From Leguminivora glycinivorella (Eukaryota; Arthropoda; Insecta; Lepidoptera; Tortricidae): a stretch of 64,000 bases of DNA. Positions 25,085 to 34,250 of this stretch are shown piece by piece (the stretch's first letter is position 1; each line of letters opens with the position of its first letter). The notes beneath the pieces are model-generated. The model ran no database searches, was not told where the DNA came from, and saw only the letters and a list, made by a program, of their open reading frames with translations. Where the stretch lies: assembly GCF_023078275.1 (NCBI RefSeq), contig NC_062975.1:25857085-25921084 (forward strand). The letters run 5' to 3'. The translations under genes were made by a program, and so were the position numbers.

Positions 25085-25195
25085 GATTACAGTCTAGAAT
25101 TTATTTAAACTTTATTGCACAATTGAAAAAAAGTACAAATGGCGGACTTAATGCCTTAAGGCAATCTCTACCAGTCAACCATAGGGCAAAACCGA
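25085..25195. repeat. Common short repeat fragment
   Basis: The stretch around TACAAATGGCGGACTTAATG and CAATCTCTACCAGTCAACC is, from general knowledge, a frequent lepidopteran repeat phrase. The open frame of 118 codons crossing it (24,913-25,269) is therefore not taken as a gene. Confidence 0.45.
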
Positions 25196-25829
25196 AATTC
25201 GCGAATTTATATACAAAACCGTTGACCACGAACGCTGTAAAGAGTTCGAAACGTCGGGATGTATTTTAAATTCATTATACGCGATTTAATCCGTTTCCAT
25301 AGTTTTATTTCATGAGTAACTATCGCGGTAACCGAAGACAATATTATATACAAAAGTTAATTCCTATTTTACAAAAACAGGCGAAATTTTAATGGATTGG
25401 GACGCGGAAAGAGGTTTTGAATGGAAACGAAATATTAGGGATAGGGAGTTACTGTGCATTTTACTATTTTTTTGTCAGTAAATGGCTTCGCAAAACTACC
25501 TAAAACGGTACAAACCGTTCGTGTCAAACCTTATAAATCTCTGCCAAACGTGCAGTAGGAATGCCTACATTCGGCACGTCTGACGTTGACGTACATTACA
25601 TACAAACACGATAAGAAACATGCATTTCCAATTGAGAGTACCGCTGCGAGTATGTAACAGATTTTGGTGAAGTGAAGACATGTAGGTTTTTGGGACATTT
25701 GGGGCGTTTTCTCCTTTACAGTTTGTTTTGCACAGGGCGATGGCGGGTGGACCAAAATGTTGACAGAATGGTGGCCGCTTTCGAATGTACGAAGCAACTG
25801 ACATCGTTGGATTGGCGACATTAAAAAAA

Positions 25830-26057
25830 CTGCGGGTACCTCTGGATGATACTAGCCCAGCAGGGTTAGCACATGATTGCCGCGAGATAAGACTACCCGT
25901 CCTTATGTCATTAATACAGAAGAAGACGTGTGATCTATCTCGCGGCGACATACTCTCGCGGCAATCATGTGCTAGGCCTACAGGACCGGATGTCCGGGAT
26001 AAGTGGCGTACACGAAGGGAGGCCTATGCTCAGCAGTGGGCGATTAACGATTGAAAT
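25830..26057 (+). repeat. Repeat D, copy interrupted by MITE G
   Basis: The left part (ACCTCTGGATGATACTAGCC) and right part (GATAAGTGGCGTACACGA to GATGATGATTG) correspond to the continuous copy at 8,410-8,512. The two parts are separated by the foldback MITE at 25,866-25,982. Confidence 0.8.
25866..25982. mobile_element. Foldback MITE G, copy 2, nested in repeat D
   Basis: Near-identical loop and right arm to copy 1 at 24,761. The left arm has lost about 25 bases relative to copy 1 (the GGGAGTATGTCGCCGCG part), so the hairpin is asymmetric. Confidence 0.85.
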
Positions 26058-26419
26058 GATGATGATTGTGCAGTGGTAAAAATGGCAAGATGATGACAAT
26101 GAATGTTGTTTATTGGTGCCTGGTGGTGCCTTCATAAACTCGCTCTACGCTTTCCTACCTCCAGAAACACTTTTTAGCTTTGAAAAATTCGCAAAATAGT
26201 AATTCCTATTTTCGTCTTTGATGGAAATATTGAATACCCTTACAGGGTGTCATGTACCTACCAGCAGCGGCTGGTCCATACAAGCCGATTCCTACCGGCT
26301 TGCCTAAAATTGATTACTTAGTAAAAGTACCTAATGTTAAGGTAGGTTTTGTTTTGCTCAGTGTTGCCTAGCAGAAATTTACACCAGCCGCCACTGGTAC
26401 CTACCTCTCCAATGTCAAG

Positions 26420-26694
26420 ACGACCGGTCTGGCTTAGTCGGTGGTGACCCTGCCTGCTAAGCCGCGGTCCAGGGTTCGAATCCCGGTAAGGGCATTTACT
26501 TGTGTGATGAGCACAGATATTTGTTCCTGAGTCATGGACTCATGGATGGTTTCTATGTATATAAGTATTTGTATATCATATATATCGTTGTCTGAGTACC
26601 CACAACACAAGCCTTCTTGAGCTTACCGTGGGACTCAGTCAATCTGTGTAAGAATGTCCTATAATATTTATATTTATTTATTTAATGTGTAACA
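26420..26694 (+). repeat. tRNA-derived SINE, family 1, copy 3
   Basis: Head CGACCGGTCTGGCTTAGTCGG with B box GGTTCGAATCC, body with GTTCCTGAGTCATGG, and a variant 3' part (ACCCACAACACAAGCCTTCT..CCGTGGGACT) ending in TATTTATTTA. Confidence 0.85.
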
Positions 26695-26734
26695 CCTAAT
26701 GTATCATAACATGACTACAATCAATAAATATTAA

Positions 26735-26890
26735 TAAATAAATAAATAAATATTAATAAATGTTATAGGACATTCTTACACAGATTGACTGAGGCCCACG
26801 GTAAGCTCAAGAAGGCTTGTGTTGTGGGTACTCAGACAACGATATATATAATATACAAATACATATATACATAGAAAATAATAAATAATA
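26735..26890 (-). repeat. Inverted SINE family 1 3' part
   Basis: This is a reverse-complement copy of the 3' part of copy 3, running from the AATAAATAAATA side to ACATAGAAAATAATAAA. The two lie tail to tail and could form a long hairpin. Confidence 0.75.
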
Positions 26891-27196
26891 AAGAATAAAG
26901 ACTAAATATTCCGCTGAATATGCGCTGCGATATCTGCAAAGGATACCACAGTAAACTGTATCTTGTATCCATAGGCTACAAACTGTTTGTTTACAATCTA
27001 CCGGACCGGACGCTCGTTTGCCACCGTGATGCGGCGTACCTATACAATTTTACTGCAAGATACTTGCCTGAGTGAAACGAAAGTATGAAGGTAACCAAGT
27101 AGGCAAGTACCTAAGTACTTACATTAGAAATCTTCGCAGAACTCACATTAATATTACAAGGCCGGCTGACCCCATTAAAATATTAGCATTCCATAC

Positions 27197-27317
27197 CTGT
27201 TGGGAGCCCTTTCTCATCCTTCTCACCCCTCGAATCCAGTTCCTCACTGTCCTCACAACATACCGTCAAAAGCAATGCACACGCACACACCAAAACAATC
27301 CTTAAAAACTCACGCAT
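27197..27317 (-). CDS. First coding exon of an unidentified secreted protein
   Basis: The ATG is at 27,317-27,315 on the minus strand. It is followed by 40 codons with a classic signal peptide: n-region MREFLR, hydrophobic core IVLVCACALLLTV, then Cys-Cys and a polar, acidic stretch ending GLPT. A splice donor (CAG then GTATGG, phase 1) follows at 27,197; an earlier GTATGT after codon 18 is an alternative donor. Upstream bases look like an insect 5' leader. The product is probably secreted or membrane-anchored. Later exons must lie to the left. Weak candidates are at 17,008-17,156 and 17,931-18,093, but neither is proven, so the protein family stays unknown. Confidence 0.55.
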
Positions 27318-27600
27318 CTTAACTACAAACAGTACTCGAATGTAACGCTTCGCGCGAAATCAAGGCCCATTTTAAACACAGTCACATTTTCACTCGCAAC
27401 TTTTTAAATTATCACGCTTTATAAAAACACTGGCACGTTGCACTGTTTTTGATTACACTTTTTTGAATTTGGAACGCTGTCGTGTTTTGTTTTCGGACGT
27501 TCTGAATTCGAACGCGGAATACGCGCGCCTCGAGCGGTTGGGAGCGAAAGACTGGCGAGTGGTGGGAGGTGCGCGCGCGGCGATCGATGCCATCGAGGTT
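27318..27600 (-). promoter_or_regulatory. Leader and CpG-rich promoter region of the secreted-protein gene
   Basis: The bases just upstream of the ATG (27,318-27,450) have the A/T/G-rich character of an insect 5' UTR. Farther up, 27,490-27,600 is unusually CpG-rich (CGCGCGCGGCGATCG), unlike its AT-rich flanks. Frames crossing this patch on both strands have no domain. I infer a promoter here; no TATA box is obvious. Confidence 0.4.
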
Positions 27601-28541
27601 TCTAATGCCGATATGTTATCAGAGAAAACTTTAGAGAATGGGATTTGATTAAAAATGTTACTTATAGCTAAGTTAAACTTAAGTATATAAAAAACAATTT
27701 TGAAATATAAGATTTTTATTATAGAATATAAAATCACTTTTGAAGTTTTAACATAACTTGGATTTATATTGATTTATACTTAGATAATCTATAGTACATA
27801 AAATGGAGATATATAAATAAATCAGATCCTTTGAATGCAAATCATAAGTACCTAGAATGTCCAGCAATTTTGTGGAAATATCTATATATTCTGGATTCTA
27901 GAAAAAATCTAAAATACCAATCAATGAATCAATGCATAGAAATGAGACTTAATTAATACTTCCCTTTTTAGTAGAATTAAGGCTATCCTGGGGATTTCAA
28001 AACATAATTTTCTTTGAGTAGGTATCTTAAAAGGCATGTTAAAACACTTCCTACAACTTTTACAAAAACTTGATGAATCTTACTTACTACTAAAGAGGAT
28101 CGAGTATTATAGAGAGTTACTGTCAAAGTAAAATGTGTAATCACAGTGCACAGACTGCCATCTTTCGACACAGGCTTAAAACTTTTGAACCTCAGTTTTG
28201 ACAATTTGGCCCATATTCTTAGCTTGATATGTGTTAAAAGTGTCAAATATTTTTATTAACGCCATCTAGCCGAGCGTTCCCTAAAGGTGTCACGCCATCT
28301 TGGCCACCATACCTTTTTCATTATGGTTTTGAGGTACGTTTTTTTCTTAGACTTTATCTGTCTATACAGATTTAAATATGTCTTTGTTACTTCTTAGACT
28401 TTATTAATCACAACTTTTCATTTTTGCAATGAATGACATCAGAAACTACTAAAATTTACCTCAGTTGTAGATCACAATTTAGCAAATAATCAAAATAATA
28501 TTTACCTTATTCATTTTCCAATTTACAAAATAATTTCCATT
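27601..28541. other. No gene seen; 3' flank of the THAP gene
   Basis: AT-rich DNA downstream of the THAP stop codon. A TTTATT at 28,400-28,405 (AATAAA on the minus strand), about 140 bases after the stop, could be the polyadenylation signal. Confidence 0.35.
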
Positions 28542-30221
28542 TCAACATTCGGCATATCCAATTCCTTCATGATCTATATGAATACTTTCTAAACCATTAT
28601 TTTGCTCCGTACATAATTTTTCAGATTCTTCCTTATTCTGTATTAAATGTTTGATAACAGTTTTCATCTGTTGTAATTTCTTTTTAAACCTTTTATTACT
28701 TTTCCATAGTTCGTAGATCCTTCTTTTCCTGTTAGAGGAGATTATTTCTAGTCTTCGTAATTTGTACTTTAGTTTGACGACTTCTTCGGAGTCTGTTGAG
28801 TTGATGTCTGCTGGCTGTAGATCGGTTACTGTTTGAGCTCTTGGTTGGCATATCTAGAAAAAAATTAAAAATAGAATGTAAGAACAGCATTCTATGTTTT
28901 CTTTTTTTTTTCATTTTTCTACTTATGATTTTTTTTACTAGTAATATGTGTGAAATCTATTATCAAGCTGAAAAAAACACCTTCGCTTTGTAGTCAGAGC
29001 TTGTTCCTTTTGTAAAATACCTACAAGTCTGTAGCATACCTTTACCAAACCTCAACAGACAATTAAGACAAAAAGCAAAAAAAAAGTAAAAATTAAAATT
29101 AAAAATTTGAACCTTTTTACTTATTAACTAGTCATAAAAACTGGGTCTTATCATATTACAACCAGTCTGGCGTAGTTAGCAGTGACCCTGCCTACTAAGC
29201 CGCGGACCTGTCGGTATGGGCATTTATTTGTATGATGAATACAGATGTTTGTTCCTGAGTCATGGGTGTTTTCAATATACATACATATGTATTTATCTAT
29301 TTAAGTATGTATATGGTCGCCTAGCACCCGTAGTACAAGCTTTGCTTTTGGAGCTAGGTTGATTTGTGTAAGGTGTCCCCAAATATTTATTATTAGGCAC
29401 ATATAGAACTCTAGTAATAATGTAAAATAAATAAATATTTTTGATGTTTGATTTTTTTCTTTTTGAAATATGGAAAATATTGCCAAAATTATGCCGCAAT
29501 CAGGGTAATCCCCTGATCAACAACAAATACAACAACACTTTGATGTGAAAGTAAAAAACAAAAGGGCACAAGTGTACAACTCAGACTAGCAAAGGGGAGT
29601 GTACAAGTTTCTAATGGGGTGGCAACGCGCATGTGACACTGTTTGAGTTGCAGGCGTCCATAGGTTACGGTGACCGCTTTACATCAGGCGGACCGTATAC
29701 TTGTTTGCCACCGACGTAGTATAAAAAAAGACTAACTCCAATATAAAGAATAAAAAATATATTCTTACGGAGATATTGATAACCGGCACAGCTTCAACTG
29801 ACAGCCGACGTAGCCCGGAGTCAGTCACATAGAAGTCCTTTACATCAAAATGTTCTGAACACACAGCGCTCGACGCCGTTGACGACCAGTTCTCCCGGTC
29901 CACCGCCACTTCCCATTGCCGACGACGCTTTTTATCACGTGGAAACCTGATGGACAACAGACAGCTATTAAGAGTGTATGCAGATTAAACTTGAAAAAAT
30001 TATGGAAATGAGCTGTTTATAGTAACAACAGAAAAGCAGAATACATTCAAAATCATTTAAAAGTCCCGAAATAGTCAGAATTGTAAGAATACTGCAATTT
30101 TTCTACAGTTGTTTACAAATTTACATCTTCTAAATTGTTACCTGTGAAATGTTATCCCGTTGGTGTGTTTTGTAATTTTGACTGAAGTGTTTTTGCAGCT
30201 GGCTACTGCGCAGCTTACCAT
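28542..30221 (-). CDS. THAP-type zinc-finger protein, three exons, 189 aa
   Basis: Coding exons on the minus strand are 30,221-30,142, 29,946-29,769 and 28,853-28,542. All junctions are GT..AG and the frame is kept to a TGA. Exon 1 begins MVSCAVASCK, giving the first two zinc ligands (Cys4, Cys9). The exon 1/2 junction creates FHRFPRD, the HxFPxD signature. Exon 2 supplies the invariant Trp (RRRQWEVA), the CSEHF motif with the last Cys and His ligands, and the GLRRL..AVP end of the fold. So all C2CH residues are present. Exon 3 encodes a Lys/Arg- and Glu-rich region likely to form a coiled coil. THAP domains bind DNA, and many descend from P-element-like transposases. This protein probably acts in the nucleus as a DNA-binding factor; its target is unknown. 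Intron 2 carries a SINE and a second repeat. Confidence 0.85.
29146..29397 (+). repeat. Diverged SINE family 1, variant head
   Basis: It starts TCTTATCATATTACAACCAG, with a degraded A box and no intact B box. The body and TATTTATTATTA tail match family 1. The same variant head occurs at 33,807. It lies in intron 2 of the THAP gene. Confidence 0.7.
29600..29730 (+). repeat. Interspersed repeat H, copy 1
   Basis: The segment GGGGTGGCAACGCGCATGTG to GCCACCGACGTAGTATAAAA is nearly identical to 57,870-58,012 in the PIH1 gene. It lies in intron 2 of the THAP gene and overlaps no exon. Confidence 0.8.
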
Positions 30222-30300
30222 TTTACAATAGTTAATAATTGTAATTTAGTAAGTATATTTTTAATTAAAGAAAACTAAACTATAAAAGCTCTCCAAGTTT

Positions 30301-30513
30301 GTTTTATTTTGCTTCGAGAAATGTCAAAATTGACATAAACATTTCATCTATACGAAGAGATACAGGAGACTGAATGTTGAGCGTTTCTCTTTGTTTTGCA
30401 TAAGCGCAAAACGCCATAAAAGAAAAAGTCAAATATTTTTGATGCCCTTTTAATTCAGACGGGTTACGCTTGCGTTTAGATACTGCAATGGAGAATTCCA
30501 TCTGTAAAAAAAA
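30301..30513 (-). CDS. Possible terminal exon of an unidentified gene
   Basis: On the minus strand a good acceptor (long T tract, then ACAG) at 30,502-30,512 is followed directly by ATGGAATTC. A 65-codon frame then runs to a TAA at 30,304-30,306. AATAAA overlaps the stop codon (minus strand), which would make a very compact 3' end only 80 bases upstream of the THAP start codon. The peptide starts MEFSIAVSKRKR and is mixed basic/hydrophobic. I do not recognise it. It may be a short gene with an untranslated first exon, or an upstream exon may lie farther right. Confidence 0.35.
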
Positions 30514-31711
30514 TAATTGAAAAGTGTTATTATTATTTTTTTATTATCATTTTCATTTCGGCAACTTTTATAAAACTCGTTCTTATTTATTTGAAACCAA
30601 CAAAAAAAATAGTGAAATCAATACATTTGTTACAGATTTGTTACTTCCAATCAACTTCCAATACTAAATTAGTGTTGTGCTAAAAATTACCGGTTTTCTT
30701 TTTAAATTTAGTAATCAACATCATAAAAATTGTAAAGTAACTGTGAAAAATTATTAGTTTTGCAAACTTCGGTTTTCTCTGTTACCTATGTGACATAGCC
30801 CTGTATTTCGACGAAAATAGGAATATTCAAAAACCATAAAAAGACAATCAAGGAAATTGTTTTTTTTTTTAAGTTTTGTGTAAGGTTAATAATAATAATC
30901 GTCAAAAGTTCTTAGAATTTGAGATTTTAAATACTGTCGACTCTTTTTATTTCAAACTTAGAATAGTTCGAACCTCTCTATCATTCGAATTAGTTATAAC
31001 GAGTTCCCTAGTAAAATCTGCATTGCGAATATTTGTTTGTCGAGTAGTAGGTATTTAATATTTTTTACTTGTATTAAGCATGTCATGAATATATTTGTTA
31101 TTTTGATTGTATGTTAGTTAAACAGCTAAAATTTATCTATGACTTTCTATAAGTCATTAAACATAAAAGTTCGTGTTTGTTCGTATTTAATAATATTCTA
31201 GATAATTCATTCCTTTTACAAAAAAATTATAGGAACTTTTTTACGACTACAAATAAAGGAGTTTAAAAAATACTGCCCCGTAAAACACTTATCTAGTAAA
31301 GTCATTATAATAAGGTATCATTACATCAACCCTGCTGTGTTATTCAAAAGCTAATTGCACTGAGCTGTCCGCCTCACTCCGTTCGAACGTTTGACGGCTT
31401 CATTATTTTTTTAGGGTAGTCGCCCCGCGTGTGATCGCCCCGCCCACATTTCGCGACCGCTATAGAGACATCGAAATTGAAGGTTTGGAATTCAGTAAAA
31501 ATACATTATAAACTAAGTTATCATAGTGATGTAGACCGAATTCATCGACGTCGATAACGGAAAAATATTTATTCAAAATGATGAAATAAACTGTAACATG
31601 TTTATCATTTATCTTAAATAAATGTAACATATAAACAATGTATGAATTTTCTTTTTGATTTTCTTTGATCGGAATATTTTATTCAACTCAGAAGGTACCT
31701 AGTTATATTTG

Positions 31712-31740
<29 letters not shown>
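30514..31740. other. No gene seen
   Basis: AT-rich sequence without domains. CCCCGCGTGTGATCGCCCCG at about 31,420 is a small GC-rich island in AT DNA. A TA microsatellite starts at about 31,717. Confidence 0.35.
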
Positions 31741-31745
<5 letters not shown>

Positions 31746-31749
<4 letters not shown>

Positions 31750-31770
31750 AAGACACAACATGTTGCCAAA

Positions 31771-31804
<34 letters not shown>

Positions 31805-31829
31805 TTTGGCAACATGTTGTGTCTTTACT
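31746..31829. mobile_element. Palindromic element with a TA-microsatellite loop
   Basis: GTAAAGACACAACATGTTGC and the following eight bases are repeated as a perfect reverse complement on the other side of a (TA)n run. The left side is also preceded by a (TA)n run at 31,717-31,745. It looks like a MITE that preferentially landed in TA DNA. Confidence 0.75.
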
Positions 31830-32104
31830 TATGCCAACCTTTGCTAAAATATACCTACTAATCACTTTAGAAACAGCATTGTATTGCAATTTATGTAATA
31901 CTACCTATATATATATATATCTTTGATTTCCACTCCACTGTTTTAATATCTGTGTCTACTAAGAGTACTAAGCTATTTCGTCGAAAAAAAACAGATAAGT
32001 ATTTATTGTTTTAATAAAACATGAAAATGGGGTTCTCAATAATTGAAAATGATACCTACACGCTACACCGTGATTGCTTGACTCTTTCGGTAGAAGGCTA
32101 GAGA

Positions 32105-32182
32105 ACCGGGGTGAATATATAAATGAGACTGGAAATATTTTTCTGTCACTTTTCGTGTGACTTTTTTCCAAACCAGTTCGCT
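32105..32182 (+). promoter_or_regulatory. TATA box and leader of odorant receptor exon copy 1
   Basis: TATATAAATGAG at about 32,116-32,127 lies about 60 bases before the likely start codon and is kept as TGTATAAATGAG before copy 2 (about 34,182). The surrounding leader is only moderately conserved between copies. Confidence 0.5.
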
Positions 32183-32976
32183 ATGATAAAGGAATTTCTT
32201 GAAAATTTAGAGAATCCAAAAATACCACTTTTTGGTCCAAACTATTGGCTTTTAAATAAAATCGGGCTGCTGCTTCCCAAAAACTGGATGGACAGAATTT
32301 GGAAAATAATAATACACGAGATTGTAACGTTTTTCGTACTCACCCAATACATGGAACTCTATGTAATTAGATCAGACTTGGACCTCGTCTTGACAAATTT
32401 GAAGATTTCTATGTTAAGCATCGTTTGTGTAATCAAAGCAAATACATTTGTATTTTGGCAAGGAAATTGGCGTCAAGTCATTGACTACATAACTGAAGCT
32501 GATAAGTTCGAAAGGGATAATCAGGATGAAGCTAAAGGAAATATAATCAACACATACACAAGATATTGTCGTCGTGTAACTTATTTCTACTGGGTGTTGG
32601 TATTTACCACTTTCATTACTACTATTACTACACCATTAATGAAGTATTGTTCATCTGAGAATTTTCGAGAAGGTTTCCACAACGGAACTGAACCATTTCC
32701 ACATATATTCAGCTCATGGATGCCTTTTGATAAAGAAAACTCCCCAGGGTGCTGGATTACTGTTTTGTGGCATACCGGGCTATGTGCCTACGGGGCAACT
32801 ATAATGGCTGCATATGACACTAGTGTTATGGTGATATTGGTGTATTTTGGAGGAAAATTAGATCTTCTTCGTATACGATGTAGAGAGATGCTCGGCACAC
32901 AAGGAAAAGGAATAAGTGACGAAACTGCAGAAAAGGTGGTCCGACAACTCCATCAAATCCACGTTATACTTCTGAA
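32183..32976 (+). CDS. Odorant receptor first exon, copy 1 (no private 3' exons)
   Basis: This 794-nt exon encodes 264 residues of an insect seven-transmembrane odorant receptor: N terminus MIKEFLENLENP, hydrophobic segments near residues 41-60, 75-95, 130-155 and 195-230, and the RQLHQIH region just before the exon end. The ATG at 32,183 is preferred over the in-frame ATG at 32,123, because the latter sits inside a TATAAATG box that is also present in copy 2. The exon ends CTTCTGAA with a consensus donor GTAAGT. Unspliced, it stops one codon later. No downstream receptor exons lie before copy 2. It is therefore either a partial duplicate or an alternative first exon spliced to the shared exons at 37,674-46,457. 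Confidence 0.85.
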
Positions 32977-33350
32977 GTAAGTTTACCCTTTTTTGCTTAG
33001 CTAATAATTTAATCGTACTCTGGAAGAACATGTCTAGTCAGTTACATAGATAATTTTATCTCAAAATAGAGCTAATAAATGAACTATGTATAACTACCAC
33101 TGTTTAATATAGTTACAAAAATTAATGCGCAGGTTGCGTAAGCAAGCGTATGCTTAGGCTTTAGCTGATTGTAATCAGAGGGGCGATTTTTGAATTTCGC
33201 ATACGGGATTTTGTCACTAAAATACCGGTTAAATAAGACTGTTTGTGGACAGTTGCGAAATTGTATGGGAATCCGTGCACTCGATCTGATTTCATAAGAT
33301 TATGATTTTTTAGGATTATGAAATTTAAGACTGTCTGTTGCCGGCCTAAG
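32977..33350. other. Diverged duplicate 3' flank
   Basis: Sequence after copy 1 resembles that after copy 2 (35,045-35,215) only loosely, with shared phrases such as TTAGCTAATAAT and TATGCTTAGGCT / GTAGGCTTAGGCT. No exon is seen. Confidence 0.5.
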
Positions 33351-33512
33351 GCTTCCCACAGACAGTCTTAAAAATTCATAATCTTAAAAAAAACTTGTAT
33401 GCAATCTGACAGTTCAAACTGACACTGACAAGACACTGACAGATCTGTCAGTGTCAATTTGCATACAATTTTTTTTTAAGATTATGAATTTTTAAGACTG
33501 TCTGTGGGAAGC
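33351..33512. mobile_element. Foldback MITE
   Basis: Arms GGCTTCCCACAGACAGTCTT inward and their reverse complement flank a loop that contains the smaller palindrome GACACTGACAGATCTGTCAGTGTC. It sits at the left boundary of the second receptor-exon duplicate unit. Confidence 0.9.
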
Positions 33513-33676
33513 CTAAGTCTGGCAATATGTTTTGGTACTACTTATGCCAATCTTTGCAGAAAAATACTAATCAGTTTAGAAACAGCATCGTATTTCGTAT
33601 TGCAATTTATGTAATTATCACCCAACGAGTTACACAATGTTACTATATAATCGTTGTTTCGATGTTTCTATATTCG

Positions 33677-33802
33677 ACGACCGGTCTGGCCTAGCGCGTA
33701 ATGACCCTGCCTGATAAGCCGCGGTCCCAGGTTCGAATCCTGGTAAGGGCATTTATTTGCGTTATGGACACAGATATTTGTTCCTGAGTCATGGATGTTT
33801 AA
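33677..33802 (+). repeat. tRNA-derived SINE, family 1, truncated copy
   Basis: Head CGACCGGTCTGGCCTAGCGCG with B box GGTTCGAATCC. It is cut off after GAGTCATGGATGTTT. It is absent from the corresponding place upstream of receptor exon copy 1, so it post-dates the duplication or was lost there. Confidence 0.8.
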
Positions 33803-33806
33803 ATAA

Positions 33807-33946
33807 TATCTTATCGTATTACAACCAGTCTGGCGTAGTTAGCAGTGACGCTGCCTTCTAAGCCGCAGTCCTGCCGGTATGAGCATTTATTTGTATGATG
33901 AATACAGATATCTGTGTAACGCGTACCCCAATATATTTATATTTAT
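33807..33946 (+). repeat. Diverged SINE family 1, variant head, second copy
   Basis: It starts TCTTATCGTATTACAACCAG like the 29,146 copy, lacks most of the middle, and ends ACCCCAATATATTTATATTT. Confidence 0.7.
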
Positions 33947-34250
33947 GTCTTTGATCTCCACTCCACTGTTTTAATTTGATTGGCACGTCTTCTTTACAAA
34001 ACTATTGTGATATCAATTTAATGTCTACTAACCTGTTAAGTCGACAAAAAAACAGATAAGTAAGTATTTATTGTTTTAATAAAACATGTAAATCGGTTTC
34101 GCAATAGTTGAAAATGTTATGTAGACACTGCAACGTCATTGCTTGACTTACGTCGATAGAAGGCTAGAGAAGCGGGGTGAATGTATAAATGAGACTGGAA
34201 ATATATTTCTGTGTCACTTTTCGTAACACCTTTCTCGAAACCAATTCGCT

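Noticed and set aside
24913..25269. 118-codon plus-strand gene next to MITE G
   Set aside because: The C-terminal half is a common repeat phrase and the N-terminal part is AT-rich with no domain.
25565..25951. 128-codon minus-strand gene
   Set aside because: It overlaps repeat D and foldback MITE G; the frame is a by-product of the repeats.
31717..31920. Short TIYIYIYI-type coding frames
   Set aside because: They are translations of TA microsatellites on both strands.
32123..32182. Upstream in-frame ATG extending the first odorant receptor exon by 20 residues
   Set aside because: The ATG lies inside a TATAAATG box kept in both copies, and the extra frame is broken before copy 2. The normal receptor N terminus begins at 32,183.
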